Assembly: GCF_016862115.1 (NCBI RefSeq) | Contig: NZ_BOMI01000117.1 | Location: forward strand, 39,194 to 103,193 | DNA from: Paractinoplanes deccanensis | Lineage (GTDB): Bacteria; Actinomycetota; Actinomycetes; Mycobacteriales; Micromonosporaceae | Direction: 5' to 3' | DNA: 64,000 nt | Shown here: positions 51,815 to 60,568 of the stretch, piece after piece | Layout of the letters: every line of letters starts with the position of its first letter | Numbering within the stretch: the stretch's first letter is position 1 | Position numbers and translations under genes: made by a program | Notes under the pieces: model-generated | The model's database searches: none | What the model was told of the DNA's origin: nothing | The model's input: only the letters and a program-made list of their open reading frames with translations

Positions 51815-51848
51815 CAGGCCACTATAAAGCGGGCAGGCCACTATAAAG
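51815..51848. promoter_or_regulatory. Duplicated 15-bp element carrying TATAGT
   Basis: CAGGCCACTATAAAG occurs at 51815-51829 and again, identical, at 51834-51848. On the reverse strand each copy holds TATAGT; the one at 51821-51826 lies six bases before the lacI-family ATG and is a good -10 box. The second copy may be an operator or an older promoter copy. Confidence 0.55.
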
Positions 51849-51853
51849 AGCAC

Positions 51854-52321
51854 GTGCACACCGTCGAGCTCCTCCTCGATCCGGCGCTCGAGTCCGGCGT
51901 ACGGCTGCTGTGGGATCGTCTGCGCGAAGCGGGCCTGCCCAGCCTGGCCACGCATGGGCACCCCACCAACCGCCCGCATCTCACCGTGGCCACGGCCCCG
52001 GCGCTGGACGGCCTTGCCCCGCTGGCGCTGCCGCTGGAGGCGACGCTCGGTCCGGTGCGGTTCCTGGGGCGCGCGGTGGTGCGCGAAGTGATGCCCACGA
52101 ACGCCTTGCGGGACCTGCACGGCCGGGTCTGGGAGTCGCTGACCGGCGCGTGGCCCCCACCGGACGAGTGGCTCCCGCACGTCAGCCTGGCTTTACGCGT
52201 ACGCCCGGAGCAGCACGACGCCGTGCGGCAGGCGCTGCGGGAGCCCGCCGAGGAGAGGGGCCACTTCGTCGCCGCGCGCAGCTACGACACGGCGACGCGT
52301 ACGGTCACTTCGCTGCCGTGA
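51854..52321 (+). CDS. 2H phosphoesterase (2'-5' RNA ligase-like)
   Basis: A 155-residue protein with the paired HxT/Sx motifs of the 2H phosphoesterase superfamily: HLTVA near residue 43 and HVSLA near 113. These enzymes open cyclic phosphates or 2'-5' bonds in RNA or nucleotides. GTG 51854 sits directly after the repeated element, and the gene overlaps the end of the convergent peptidase gene by 17 bases. Confidence 0.8.
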   Translation: MHTVELLLDPALESGVRLLWDRLREAGLPSLATHGHPTNRPHLTVATAPALDGLAPLALPLEATLGPVRFLGRAVVREVMPTNALRDLHGRVWESLTGAWPPPDEWLPHVSLALRVRPEQHDAVRQALREPAEERGHFVAARSYDTATRTVTSLP

Positions 52322-53696
52322 GGCGGTGGCGGTCCGGCAGCATGTCGTCGATCGGCAGCGGCGCCGCCAGTTGAGCCGTCGCGGCGGTCGCGGGCACGCC
52401 CGCCCAGCGCCGCAGCATGGCCGTGGCCTCCGCGGCGTCGTCCGGGGCCAGCCGGGCGATGTTGGCGCCGTGGTTGGCGCCCGGTGCCACGTAGAGGGCC
52501 GAGTCGCGGCGGCTCGGAGCGAAGCGCTCGGCGCCCCACGGGTCGTTCTCGCCGTAGATGAAAAGCATGCGCTGGGCGGCCGTGCGCACCCACAGGTCGA
52601 CGTCGATCATCGGCAGCGGGTTGTGCGGTCGGCGCAGCTCCACCGGCAGCGACGAGTTGGCGGTGTAGAGGCCCGGATAGTCGCGCAGGCCGCGCAGGTG
52701 CTCGAATCGCAGGCTGGGCCAGCCGAGCTGGGTGGCCGCCTGGTAGTAGTACGGCCAGTAGTACTCCAGCGCCTGGTCGGTGTAGAAGCTCCACCCGGCG
52801 ACGCTGTCGATCCAGCCGTACAGCTGCTCGTCCGTCGCCGTGGCCGCCGTGGGCACCGTCGCGCAGTCGGCCTCCAGGCTGTACTGCCAGAACGCCCACA
52901 CCGAGTCGAGGACGGTCATCTCGAACGAGCGGTCGGCCGTGCCGATGGTGCGGGTGAACGTCCAGCCGTTCTCGGCCGCGTCGGCCTCCAGTCGCGCGAC
53001 GAGCCGGTCGCGGCGGCGCAGGGCCTCGGCCTGCACGTCGTCGAGTGCCGTACGGCAGGACGCCGTCCCCACCTTGTCGAAGAACCGGTCGTACGCCGTG
53101 TCGGCCGGGTTGACGGCGTCGTTGGGCGCCACGTACGCGACCACGCCGTCCACGTCGTGCGGGTAGAACCGTCGATGGTAGACGGACGTCATGCCGCCCT
53201 TGCTGCCGCCGGTCTGGATCCAGTTGCCGTCGTACACCGTCTTGAACGCCGTCACGATGCGGTGCTCGTCGGTGGCCTCCTGCCAGATGGTCAGGTCGGA
53301 CCAGTCGGCGGGCGAGGGCCGCGACGGCGTGAAGAAGCGGTGCTCGACCGACACCTGGTTGGCGTTGAGCAGCGCCGCCGGCTCGGTCTGCGACGGCCGC
53401 GGGTTCGCCGCCAGGCCGTACCCGTTCGTGAAGAGCACCACGGGGCCGTCGCTCGACCGGTGCAGCAGGGTGAGGCGCTGCTCGAAGCTGCCCTGCCCGG
53501 GGTGGCGGTGGTCGGCCGGCTGCCGGTACGTCATCACGAAGAACCGGTAGCCGGTGCCCTGCGTCTGTGAGACGACGGTCAGCCCGGGGATCGCCGTGAG
53601 CCGTTCCAGCAGCGGGTCCTCGGCCGCGCGCGCCACGGCGGCGGGGGAGAGGACGATCAGCAGGGACGCGAGGGCAGCCACGATGCGATGTCTCAC
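52305..53696 (-). CDS. Secreted tripeptidyl aminopeptidase, S37 family
   Basis: A 463-residue exported serine peptidase. A signal peptide (RHRIVAALASLLIVLSPAAVARA) is followed by an alpha/beta-hydrolase domain with the nucleophile elbow TGGSKGGMTS near residue 165; the acid is probably in LFIYGENDPWG near 395 and the histidine in APGANHGAN near 425. The pattern fits Streptomyces-type S37 enzymes. GTG 53696 is preferred to ATG 53708 because TATGGT (53704-53709) lies seven bases before it, giving a leaderless message and a normal signal peptide. Confidence 0.88.
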   Translation of the reverse strand: MRHRIVAALASLLIVLSPAAVARAAEDPLLERLTAIPGLTVVSQTQGTGYRFFVMTYRQPADHRHPGQGSFEQRLTLLHRSSDGPVVLFTNGYGLAANPRPSQTEPAALLNANQVSVEHRFFTPSRPSPADWSDLTIWQEATDEHRIVTAFKTVYDGNWIQTGGSKGGMTSVYHRRFYPHDVDGVVAYVAPNDAVNPADTAYDRFFDKVGTASCRTALDDVQAEALRRRDRLVARLEADAAENGWTFTRTIGTADRSFEMTVLDSVWAFWQYSLEADCATVPTAATATDEQLYGWIDSVAGWSFYTDQALEYYWPYYYQAATQLGWPSLRFEHLRGLRDYPGLYTANSSLPVELRRPHNPLPMIDVDLWVRTAAQRMLFIYGENDPWGAERFAPSRRDSALYVAPGANHGANIARLAPDDAAEATAMLRRWAGVPATAATAQLAAPLPIDDMLPDRHRLTAAK

Positions 53697-53703
53697 GCGA
53701 CCG

Positions 53704-53750
53704 ACCATATCGACGGGCCGCGATATGCAACAGGCCCTGTCCGGTATTGT
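53704..53750. promoter_or_regulatory. Divergent promoters of the peptidase and MFS genes
   Basis: On the reverse strand TATGGT (53704-53709) precedes the peptidase GTG by seven bases. On the forward strand TATTGT (53745-53750) precedes the MFS GTG at 53760 by nine bases. Both look leaderless. Confidence 0.45.
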
Positions 53751-53759
53751 CCCGTGATC

Positions 53760-54980
53760 GTGGAGTGGCGCCGGGACTTCCAGCGGCGGTGGGCCGCCTA
53801 CGCCGCCGGCGAGTTCGGCAGCGCGTTCGGCTACGCGGCCCTGCCGATCGTCGCGGTGCTCGTGCTCGGCGCGTCGGACTTCCAGGTCTCCCTGCTGACG
53901 GTGCTCGCCGGTGTGGTCAGTGCCGTGGTGGCGCTCCCGCTCGGGCCCTTCATCGAGCATCGGCGCAAGCTTCCGGTGATGGTGACGGCCGATCTCGTAC
54001 GGGTGGCAGCGGTCGGATCGGTGCCGGTGGCCGCCCTGTTCGGCGTCCTCACGTACGCGCAGCTCTGCGCCGTCGCGGTGGTGCAGATGGCCGCGAGGCT
54101 CGCCTTCGACGCGGCCGGCGTCGCCCAGCTGCGCTCGCTGGTGCCGCAGGCGCACCGCGCCGAGGCGAACGGCCGCTTCGAGACGACACTGTGGACGGCC
54201 AACGCCGTCGGGCCGGCCGCGGGCGGCGTGGTGGTCTCGTGGCTGGGCGCGACGGCCACGATGGCGCTCGACGCGCTCAGCTTCCTCGTCTCGGCGCTCA
54301 CCCTGCGCGGCATGCGGGTGCCGGAGCCCGAGCCGCCGAAGCACGCCGCCGAGCACCGCTGGCTGCGCGACCTCACCGAGGGCTGGCGCCACATCCTCGC
54401 CGACCGGGGTCTGGCCGCGCTGTTCGGCAACTCGCTGGTCTTCGGCGGCTGCATCATGGCCGCCTCGCCGCTGCTGACCGTGCTGGTGCTGCGCGACCTC
54501 GGCTTCGCGCCCTGGCAGTACGGGCTGGTCATCGGCGTGGCGAGCGTGGCCGGCATCCTCGGCTCGCTGCTGGTGAAGCCGCTCACCCGGCGCCTCGGCC
54601 CATCGCGGATGCTGCTGGCCGCCGGCGTCGGCCGCAACCTGTGGCTGGGCCTGCTCCCGCTGGCGACGCCGTCCACGGCCGGGCTGGTGCTGATCCTGGC
54701 GTCCGAGATCCTGCTGGTGTTCTTCGCCGGCATGTTCAGCCCGACCTTCGCGACCTACCGGATGAACGCCACCGGCGACGCACACATGTCGCGGGTGGTG
54801 ATGGCGTGGTCGATCACCAACAGGGTGGTGCAGCCCCTGTTCATCGCGGCCGCGGGCGCCCTGGCCGCCGTCACCTCGGCGCGCACGGCGCTGGCCGTGC
54901 TCGCGCTGATCCTGCTCGCCGGCATCGCCCTGCTGCCGTGGGGCAGCCGGCTGCCGAGCCGGGCGCCGGCGCCTCGCTGA
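53760..54980 (+). CDS. MFS transporter (enterobactin exporter-like)
   Basis: A 406-residue transporter with about twelve membrane segments, of the drug or siderophore exporter type (EWRRDFQRRWAAYAAGEFGSAFGYAALPIVAV at the N-terminus, in parts; LGPFIEHRRKLPVMVTADLVR as motif A near residue 65; VPQAHRAEANGRFETT near 130). The substrate is unknown. GTG 53760 is preferred to GTG 53754, which would be only three bases from the -10 box. Confidence 0.85.
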   Translation: MEWRRDFQRRWAAYAAGEFGSAFGYAALPIVAVLVLGASDFQVSLLTVLAGVVSAVVALPLGPFIEHRRKLPVMVTADLVRVAAVGSVPVAALFGVLTYAQLCAVAVVQMAARLAFDAAGVAQLRSLVPQAHRAEANGRFETTLWTANAVGPAAGGVVVSWLGATATMALDALSFLVSALTLRGMRVPEPEPPKHAAEHRWLRDLTEGWRHILADRGLAALFGNSLVFGGCIMAASPLLTVLVLRDLGFAPWQYGLVIGVASVAGILGSLLVKPLTRRLGPSRMLLAAGVGRNLWLGLLPLATPSTAGLVLILASEILLVFFAGMFSPTFATYRMNATGDAHMSRVVMAWSITNRVVQPLFIAAAGALAAVTSARTALAVLALILLAGIALLPWGSRLPSRAPAPR

Positions 54981-55038
54981 TCCACTTCCGGTGGACGGCG
55001 CTTTCCGTGTTTTCGGATCTTGTGGTCCAGTAGGTGGC

Positions 55039-57858
55039 GTGCACGCGCTGCGTTGGTTGCTCACGTCGGCCGCCGCCTCCGCGGCGTTCGCGCTGGCGTG
55101 GCTGCTCTGCGACGCCAAGGCACAGCTCGACACGCAGTCGGCGGTCGGCGTGGCCACGGTGGCGGCGACCCTGGTGGCCGCCCCGCTGGGCTGGTGGGCG
55201 ACGCGGGACGCGGCACGGGCCGCCGATCCGGCCACTCCGGTGCCCGTCCCCGGACGGGGCTTGCCGAGCCTGCGCGTGCGGCGTGCCTACCTGCGCTTCG
55301 CGGTGGCGCGCAACTACGACGTCGACGTGCGCGGCCTCGGCACGCACGGGCCGTTCTCGCTCGACATCCAGAGCATCTTCGTCGACGTCGGCCTGGTCTT
55401 CGTCCCGGCGCACGCGGCGACCGCCGGCCTACTCGGCCCGATCGAGAGCCTGCCGCTGCAGGTGACCAGCCGCGGCCCGGTCTGGGACTACCTGGACCGC
55501 TGGCCGCCGCGCACGCTCGTGATCGTCGGGCCGCCCGGCAGCGGCAAGACGACCCTGCTCAAGCACCTCACCCTCAAGCTGGCCTCCCGGCGGGCCCAGG
55601 AGGCGGGCCCGGCGCGGCGCAAGATCCCGTTCCTGCTCCTGCTGCGCGACAGCGTGCATCGCATCGTGGGGACCGACGACGCGCCGCTCGCCGAGGTGGT
55701 CGCCGAGTCGCTGCCCAAACAGGTGCGCCCGGGCACGGCGTGGATCGAGCGGCAGCTGCGCAAGGGCAACTGCCTGGTGATGCTGGACGGCCTCGACGAG
55801 GTCGCCGACCCCGAGCACCGCAAGGTCCTGGTCGAGTGGCTCCAGGCGCAGATCGCGCAGTACGGCGCCAACGGGTTCATCGCCACCTCACGGCCCTCGG
55901 GCTACCTCGCGAATCCGCTGCCCTCCGCCGACGTCGTCCAGATCCGGCCGTTCACCGACCGCCAGATCGAGACCTTCCTGCGCCGGTGGTATTTGGCCAC
56001 CGAGGTCCGGCGCACCGGCCGGCGGGACGAGGTGGTGCTGAGCGACGCCGAGGACCGCGCACAGGACCTGCTGCGGCGGCTGCGCAACGCGCCGCTGCTC
56101 TACGACCTCGGCGCCAACCCGCTGCTGCTCACCATGATCGCCCACGTGCACAACTACCGCGGGGTGCTCCCGGGCGGGCGCGCCGAGCTCTACCGCGAGA
56201 TCTTCCAGGTCTTCCTGGGCCAGCGGCAGGAGGCCAAGGGCCTGCACAACCACCTCACGTACGTGCAGCGTGAGGCCGTGCTGCGCCACCTGGCGCTGGA
56301 GATGATGCACCGCCGCCTGCGCGACGTCTCGCTCGCCGAGGCGGCGACGATCATCTCGGAGCAACTGGCCCGGGTGGCGCCCAGCGAGAGCGCGGAGGCC
56401 TTCCTCGTCGACACCGAGCAGGGCAGCGGCCTGATCCTCCAGCGCGAGGACGGCACCTTCTCGTTCGCCCACCTGACCTTCCAGGAGTTCCTGGCGGCCG
56501 CCCGGATCCGCGAGAAGGGCCTGGTCGACACCCTGCTCGAGAGGGTCTCCGACCCGTGGTGGCGCGAGGTGATCCTGCTCTACTGCGCCCAGGCCGACGC
56601 CGGGCCGATCGTGGCGGCCTGCCTGACCCAGTCCACCTCCTCGCGCACGCTGCTGCTGGCGCTCGACAGCGCCGAGATCGCCCGGGAGCTCGACCCGGAG
56701 ATCCGCGAGCGGCTGACGCGCACCATGTCGGACGAGTCGCGCTCGGACGATCCCGACCGCGCCCAGGTGATCGGCGAGATCCTGCTGGGCCGGCGGGTCC
56801 GCCGCGTCCACCCCGGCCCGGACGGCATGGTGGTCACGGAGCCGATCACGAACGCCGAGTATGCGCTGTTCGTGCGCTCGGAAATCGTCTACGGCCGCGA
56901 CCGGCGCCCCCTGCACTGGGCCGGCCAGCTGCTCGACTCGGCCGCGGCGATGCCGGTCAACGGGGTCACCGACCAGGACGCGCAGGCGTTCGGCGTGTGG
57001 CTCAGCTTCAGCGAGGGCTGGACGTACGAGCCGGTGACGCCCTCCGGCGCGGGCGGCGGCGAGCTGGACCGCTCGGACATCGCGGTGCTGAAGCGGTGGG
57101 CGAGCCTGGTCGACTGGGCGGCCCTACGGCGCTTCGCACCCTTCGAAGTCGTCCACGCGTCCGCCTTCCTCCACGAGATCGCCCGGTCACCGGAGCTGGC
57201 CGGACGCAAGAAGGACGAGGTGGAGTCGGCCTGGCTCGAGCTGCGGTCGGCCTTCGCCACCCACGAGCGCGACGATTCGCGCATCGGTGCGGTCGGCCTC
57301 TACGGCAACGCGTGGACGGCCACCCGGTTGCTGCGCGCGCTGACGCTGGCGTACGCGGAAGGGGAGTTCGTCGCCCTCAAGATGTGGCAGCTGGAGGTCG
57401 TCGACCGGCTCTTCGCCGACGACGAGGTCGAGGAGACGCCGATCAGCGCCAGCCTGGAGACCGGCGACGGCCAGCTGCTGGTCGGCTCGCCGCCGTCGGA
57501 CATCGCCCAGCAGATCACCCTGCTGAGCCGCAACGTGCAGGACTACCGGGCGCGGTTCCACGCCGAGGTCTCCGCGCAGATGGAGGGCAAGGTTTGGAGC
57601 AACCGGGCCACCACCATGGCCAAGCGGCTCTCTCGCGCCTGGGAGGAGTGGCACCGCCTCGGCCAGCGCGACGTGGAGATCCTGCACGACTGCCGGGCCG
57701 CCGCGCTTTCCATCATCTCCTCGGTGCCCCGCAACCGGAACACCGACGAGCCCATCATGCAACAGGCCACGACGTTGCTGGAGGAGTTCATCCTCCTCGA
57801 ATGGCAGGCACGGGGGCTGCTCCGCGCCGGCCCGGAGCTGTGGCTGCGCAAGTCCTGA
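55039..57858 (+). CDS. Membrane-anchored NACHT NTPase with SUMF1-like remnant
   Basis: A 939-residue STAND protein. Two hydrophobic segments (about 5-23 and 35-53) may anchor it in the membrane. The NACHT core has Walker A GPPGSGKT at 164-171, Walker B LVMLDGLDEVAD at 246-257 and IATSRPSGY at 281-289. HLTFQEFLAAARI near 475 marks the end of the NTPase and helical region. At about 590-680 VVTEPITNAEYALFV and MPVNGVTDQDAQAFGVWLS resemble a formylglycine-generating-enzyme-like (SUMF1) domain, with no active cysteines. The rest is unassigned helical sequence. NACHT proteins of this type act in antiphage defence. It is a single gene without an obvious partner. Confidence 0.82.
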   Translation: MHALRWLLTSAAASAAFALAWLLCDAKAQLDTQSAVGVATVAATLVAAPLGWWATRDAARAADPATPVPVPGRGLPSLRVRRAYLRFAVARNYDVDVRGLGTHGPFSLDIQSIFVDVGLVFVPAHAATAGLLGPIESLPLQVTSRGPVWDYLDRWPPRTLVIVGPPGSGKTTLLKHLTLKLASRRAQEAGPARRKIPFLLLLRDSVHRIVGTDDAPLAEVVAESLPKQVRPGTAWIERQLRKGNCLVMLDGLDEVADPEHRKVLVEWLQAQIAQYGANGFIATSRPSGYLANPLPSADVVQIRPFTDRQIETFLRRWYLATEVRRTGRRDEVVLSDAEDRAQDLLRRLRNAPLLYDLGANPLLLTMIAHVHNYRGVLPGGRAELYREIFQVFLGQRQEAKGLHNHLTYVQREAVLRHLALEMMHRRLRDVSLAEAATIISEQLARVAPSESAEAFLVDTEQGSGLILQREDGTFSFAHLTFQEFLAAARIREKGLVDTLLERVSDPWWREVILLYCAQADAGPIVAACLTQSTSSRTLLLALDSAEIARELDPEIRERLTRTMSDESRSDDPDRAQVIGEILLGRRVRRVHPGPDGMVVTEPITNAEYALFVRSEIVYGRDRRPLHWAGQLLDSAAAMPVNGVTDQDAQAFGVWLSFSEGWTYEPVTPSGAGGGELDRSDIAVLKRWASLVDWAALRRFAPFEVVHASAFLHEIARSPELAGRKKDEVESAWLELRSAFATHERDDSRIGAVGLYGNAWTATRLLRALTLAYAEGEFVALKMWQLEVVDRLFADDEVEETPISASLETGDGQLLVGSPPSDIAQQITLLSRNVQDYRARFHAEVSAQMEGKVWSNRATTMAKRLSRAWEEWHRLGQRDVEILHDCRAAALSIISSVPRNRNTDEPIMQQATTLLEEFILLEWQARGLLRAGPELWLRKS

Positions 57859-57924
57859 CTGTCATGGGCCCCAGGTGGGCTCCGCGAGGAAGCGGGCGCC
57901 GAGTGACTCCACGAAAATGCTCCT

Positions 57925-59445
57925 TCAGGAACTCGCGGACACGTGGTTGCCGTCGTCGTCCGTGCGGGCCGTCACGCGGGCGCCGATCGGCTCGCCCTCG
58001 GTGAGCAGGTCGAGCAGGTCGTCGCCGTGGGCGAGGAAGCGCCGGCCGTCCGCCGCCAGGCGGCCGATGACGATGCCCTTGCGGTCGCCGCCGCGGCTGT
58101 GCTTGACGGTGTAGGTCTCGATGATCGCGGGGCCGTCGGGGGAGGGCGCCACGCCGGGTGCGGGGCGGGCGTCCAGCTCGGCCTGGAGCTTGACGCTGTC
58201 GTCGGGGCGCCACGTCACCGGCCTGGTCGTGTAGACGCCGGTGGAGTACTTGCTCATCATGCCGCCGTTGGCGCCGACGAAGCCGTAGCTGCCTGGCTCG
58301 GCGCGGACCCGCTCGGCCGTGGTGGCGATCGCGTGCATCGAGTAGTTGTTGCCGGCGCCGCCGAAGAAGGGCAGGCCGCCGGTCACGGTCAGCCCGCGCG
58401 GGTCGGCGGGCGACAGGCCGAACGCGTCGGTGACGGCGAAGACCGGGGCCGGGAAGCAGCTGTACAGGTCGAGGGTGGCGAGCCCGGCCATGTCGATGCC
58501 GGCCAGGTCGAGGGCGTGCCGGGTGGCGGCCACGGCGGCGGGCGAGGCCGACAGGTCGGCGCGGTCGAGCAGGTCGCGCTCGCGCAGGTCGGCGTGGCCC
58601 GCCACAAAGACCCACTTCTGTTTCGGTACGCCGAGACGGCGCGCCGCCGCGAGCGACATCATCAGCAGCGCGGCACCCTGGTTCACCTTGTCGCGGGCCA
58701 CGAGATACCGGGTGTACGGGTCGGCGATCGGCCGGTTCGCCGCGGTGACGGTGACCAGCTCGGCGGCGCTGCGCTCGACCGGGGCGGCGGCGTGCGGATG
58801 GCGGGCCGCCACGCGGGTGAAGGGCGCGAAGAGCTCGCCCATGGCGGCGGCGTACGCCGAGCGGGACAGGCCGAGGCGCGCGCGGCGGGCGTTCTCGAAG
58901 AGCGCGTAGTACGCGGGAGTGTCCGTCAGCCCGTACGGGAAATGCTCCGGGGTGATGATGCCGTCGAGGCCGAACCCGCGGTCCTCCAGCGACCCGGGCG
59001 CGTGCTCGGTGAAGTCGGGCGGGTTGTCCGAGGCGGCCAGCCGCTCGATGGTGGAGATGGCCTCGGCGCCGGTCAGCAGCACCACGCGCGCGTCGCCGGC
59101 GGCGATCGTCGCGGCGAACTCGTTGACCAGGTGCTGCGGGCCCTGGCCGCCGCCGACCTCCAGCACGGCGCGGTACGGGGCGGCGCCGATGCGGCCGGCC
59201 ACCGAGCGCGGGAAGTTGTCGGAGCGGCCGAGCGGCGCCTGCGAGAACGGCAGCGAGTTCTCGAACTGCCGTACCGCCGCGATGGTGTCGATCTCGGCGG
59301 GGGAGACCGCGGCGTCGTCCAGCGCCTCGCGCGCGGCGTCCGCGGCCAGCTCCACCGGTGACCGGCCGCGATAGCCCGGCTCGCCGGGGCGCTCCGAGAC
59401 CTGGCCCACTCCGACGAGGACGGGCGTGCTGTCAGGAAGCGGCAA
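57925..59445 (-). CDS. Thiolase-fold acetyl-CoA acetyltransferase-like protein
   Basis: A 506-residue thiolase-superfamily protein. The N-terminal domain begins TPVLVGVGQVSERPG, LEVGGGQGPQHLVNEFA near residue 98 is the acyl-enzyme region (the usual nucleophilic cysteine is not seen there), and the C-terminal domain has VTGGLPFFGGAGNNYSMHAI near 340 and GANGGMMSKYSTGVY near 380. It may be a non-decarboxylating, SCP2-like thiolase with altered chemistry. It overlaps the nitronate monooxygenase gene by 14 bases and is in an operon with it. Confidence 0.82.
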   Translation of the reverse strand: MPLPDSTPVLVGVGQVSERPGEPGYRGRSPVELAADAAREALDDAAVSPAEIDTIAAVRQFENSLPFSQAPLGRSDNFPRSVAGRIGAAPYRAVLEVGGGQGPQHLVNEFAATIAAGDARVVLLTGAEAISTIERLAASDNPPDFTEHAPGSLEDRGFGLDGIITPEHFPYGLTDTPAYYALFENARRARLGLSRSAYAAAMGELFAPFTRVAARHPHAAAPVERSAAELVTVTAANRPIADPYTRYLVARDKVNQGAALLMMSLAAARRLGVPKQKWVFVAGHADLRERDLLDRADLSASPAAVAATRHALDLAGIDMAGLATLDLYSCFPAPVFAVTDAFGLSPADPRGLTVTGGLPFFGGAGNNYSMHAIATTAERVRAEPGSYGFVGANGGMMSKYSTGVYTTRPVTWRPDDSVKLQAELDARPAPGVAPSPDGPAIIETYTVKHSRGGDRKGIVIGRLAADGRRFLAHGDDLLDLLTEGEPIGARVTARTDDDGNHVSASS

Positions 59446-60556
59446 GGAGACCTCCCAGCTCGGCGATGCGGCGCTCGCAGTCGGCGGCCATCCGCCGGGT
59501 GATCTCCCCGGCCGGGCGGATGTCGCGGAACGAGCCGACGACCTGTCCCACGAAGAACGACTCGAGCTTCAGCGCGCCCTCGTGGCCGGCCTGCGCGGCG
59601 GCGTCGATGTGCTGCCACGCCTCCTCGACGAGCATCAGCTGCAGGGGCAGCGGCAACGGCTCGGGGCTGCCGGGCGCGTCCCATTCGTCGTGCCAGGCGG
59701 TGCGCAGCTGACGAGCGGGCTTGCCGGTACGGGTGGGTGAGCGCACGGTGTCGCCGCTGGTGGCCGCCAGGAACTTGTCCTTGATGGCCTGCACGGCGAC
59801 GTCCTCGGCGCTGGACAGCCACACCGAGCCGCACCAGACGCCCGCGGCGCCCAGCGCGAGCGCCGCCGCCATCTGCCGGCCGTCCGCGATGCCGCCCGCG
59901 GCGAGCACCGGCCGGTCGCCGGCGATGTCGACGATCTCGGGGGTGAGGACCATGGTGGCGATCGTGCCCGTGTGCCCGCCGGCCTCGGTGCCCTGCGCGA
60001 CCAGCACGTCCACGCCGGCCTCGATCTGCCGTTCGGCGTGCTGCGCCTTGCCCACCAGCGAGGCCACCACGACGCCCGCCTCCTTGGCCCGGGTGACCAG
60101 GTCGGGCGGCGGCGTGCCGAGCGCGTTCGCGATCAGCGCGATCGGGTGCCGGAACGCGACGTCGAGCAGCGCGGGCGCCCCGGCCGGCGTGATCGCCGCG
60201 GCCACCTCGCTGTGGTCGACGACCTGGGGTGAAACGGGAATGTCGTATTTGTCGAGCAAGCTGTGGACAAACGCGATGTGGCTCGGCGGGATCTGCGCCC
60301 GCAGGCTTTCCACCAGCCGGGAGGGATCACCGGCGACGAACTTCGACGGCACGAGCAGGTCCACACCGTACGGCTTGCCCTCGACCTGCTCCTCGATCCA
60401 CGTCAGCTGGGCGTCCAGCTCGGCGGGGGAGTAGGCCGAGGCGGCGAGCACCCCGAAACCACCGGCGTTGGTGACCGCCGCGACCACCGCCGGCGACCGG
60501 TTGAAGCCGACGATCGGGTGCTCGACGCCGAGCAGGTCCGTCAGGGCCGTACGCAT
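59432..60556 (-). CDS. Nitronate monooxygenase family flavoprotein
   Basis: A 374-residue FMN enzyme of the nitronate monooxygenase/2-nitropropane dioxygenase family. HPIVGFNRSPAVVAAVTNAGGFGVLAAS opens the barrel (in parts), and AQGTEAGGHTG near residue 185 with VLAAGGIADGRQMAAALALGAAGVWCGS near 215 are the FMN-phosphate loops. It may be an enoyl reductase-like or oxygenase partner of the thiolase-like protein in lipid catabolism; this is inferred from the operon. Confidence 0.88.
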   Translation of the reverse strand: MRTALTDLLGVEHPIVGFNRSPAVVAAVTNAGGFGVLAASAYSPAELDAQLTWIEEQVEGKPYGVDLLVPSKFVAGDPSRLVESLRAQIPPSHIAFVHSLLDKYDIPVSPQVVDHSEVAAAITPAGAPALLDVAFRHPIALIANALGTPPPDLVTRAKEAGVVVASLVGKAQHAERQIEAGVDVLVAQGTEAGGHTGTIATMVLTPEIVDIAGDRPVLAAGGIADGRQMAAALALGAAGVWCGSVWLSSAEDVAVQAIKDKFLAATSGDTVRSPTRTGKPARQLRTAWHDEWDAPGSPEPLPLPLQLMLVEEAWQHIDAAAQAGHEGALKLESFFVGQVVGSFRDIRPAGEITRRMAADCERRIAELGGLLAAS

Positions 60557-60568
60557 GCGGTCTCCCCT

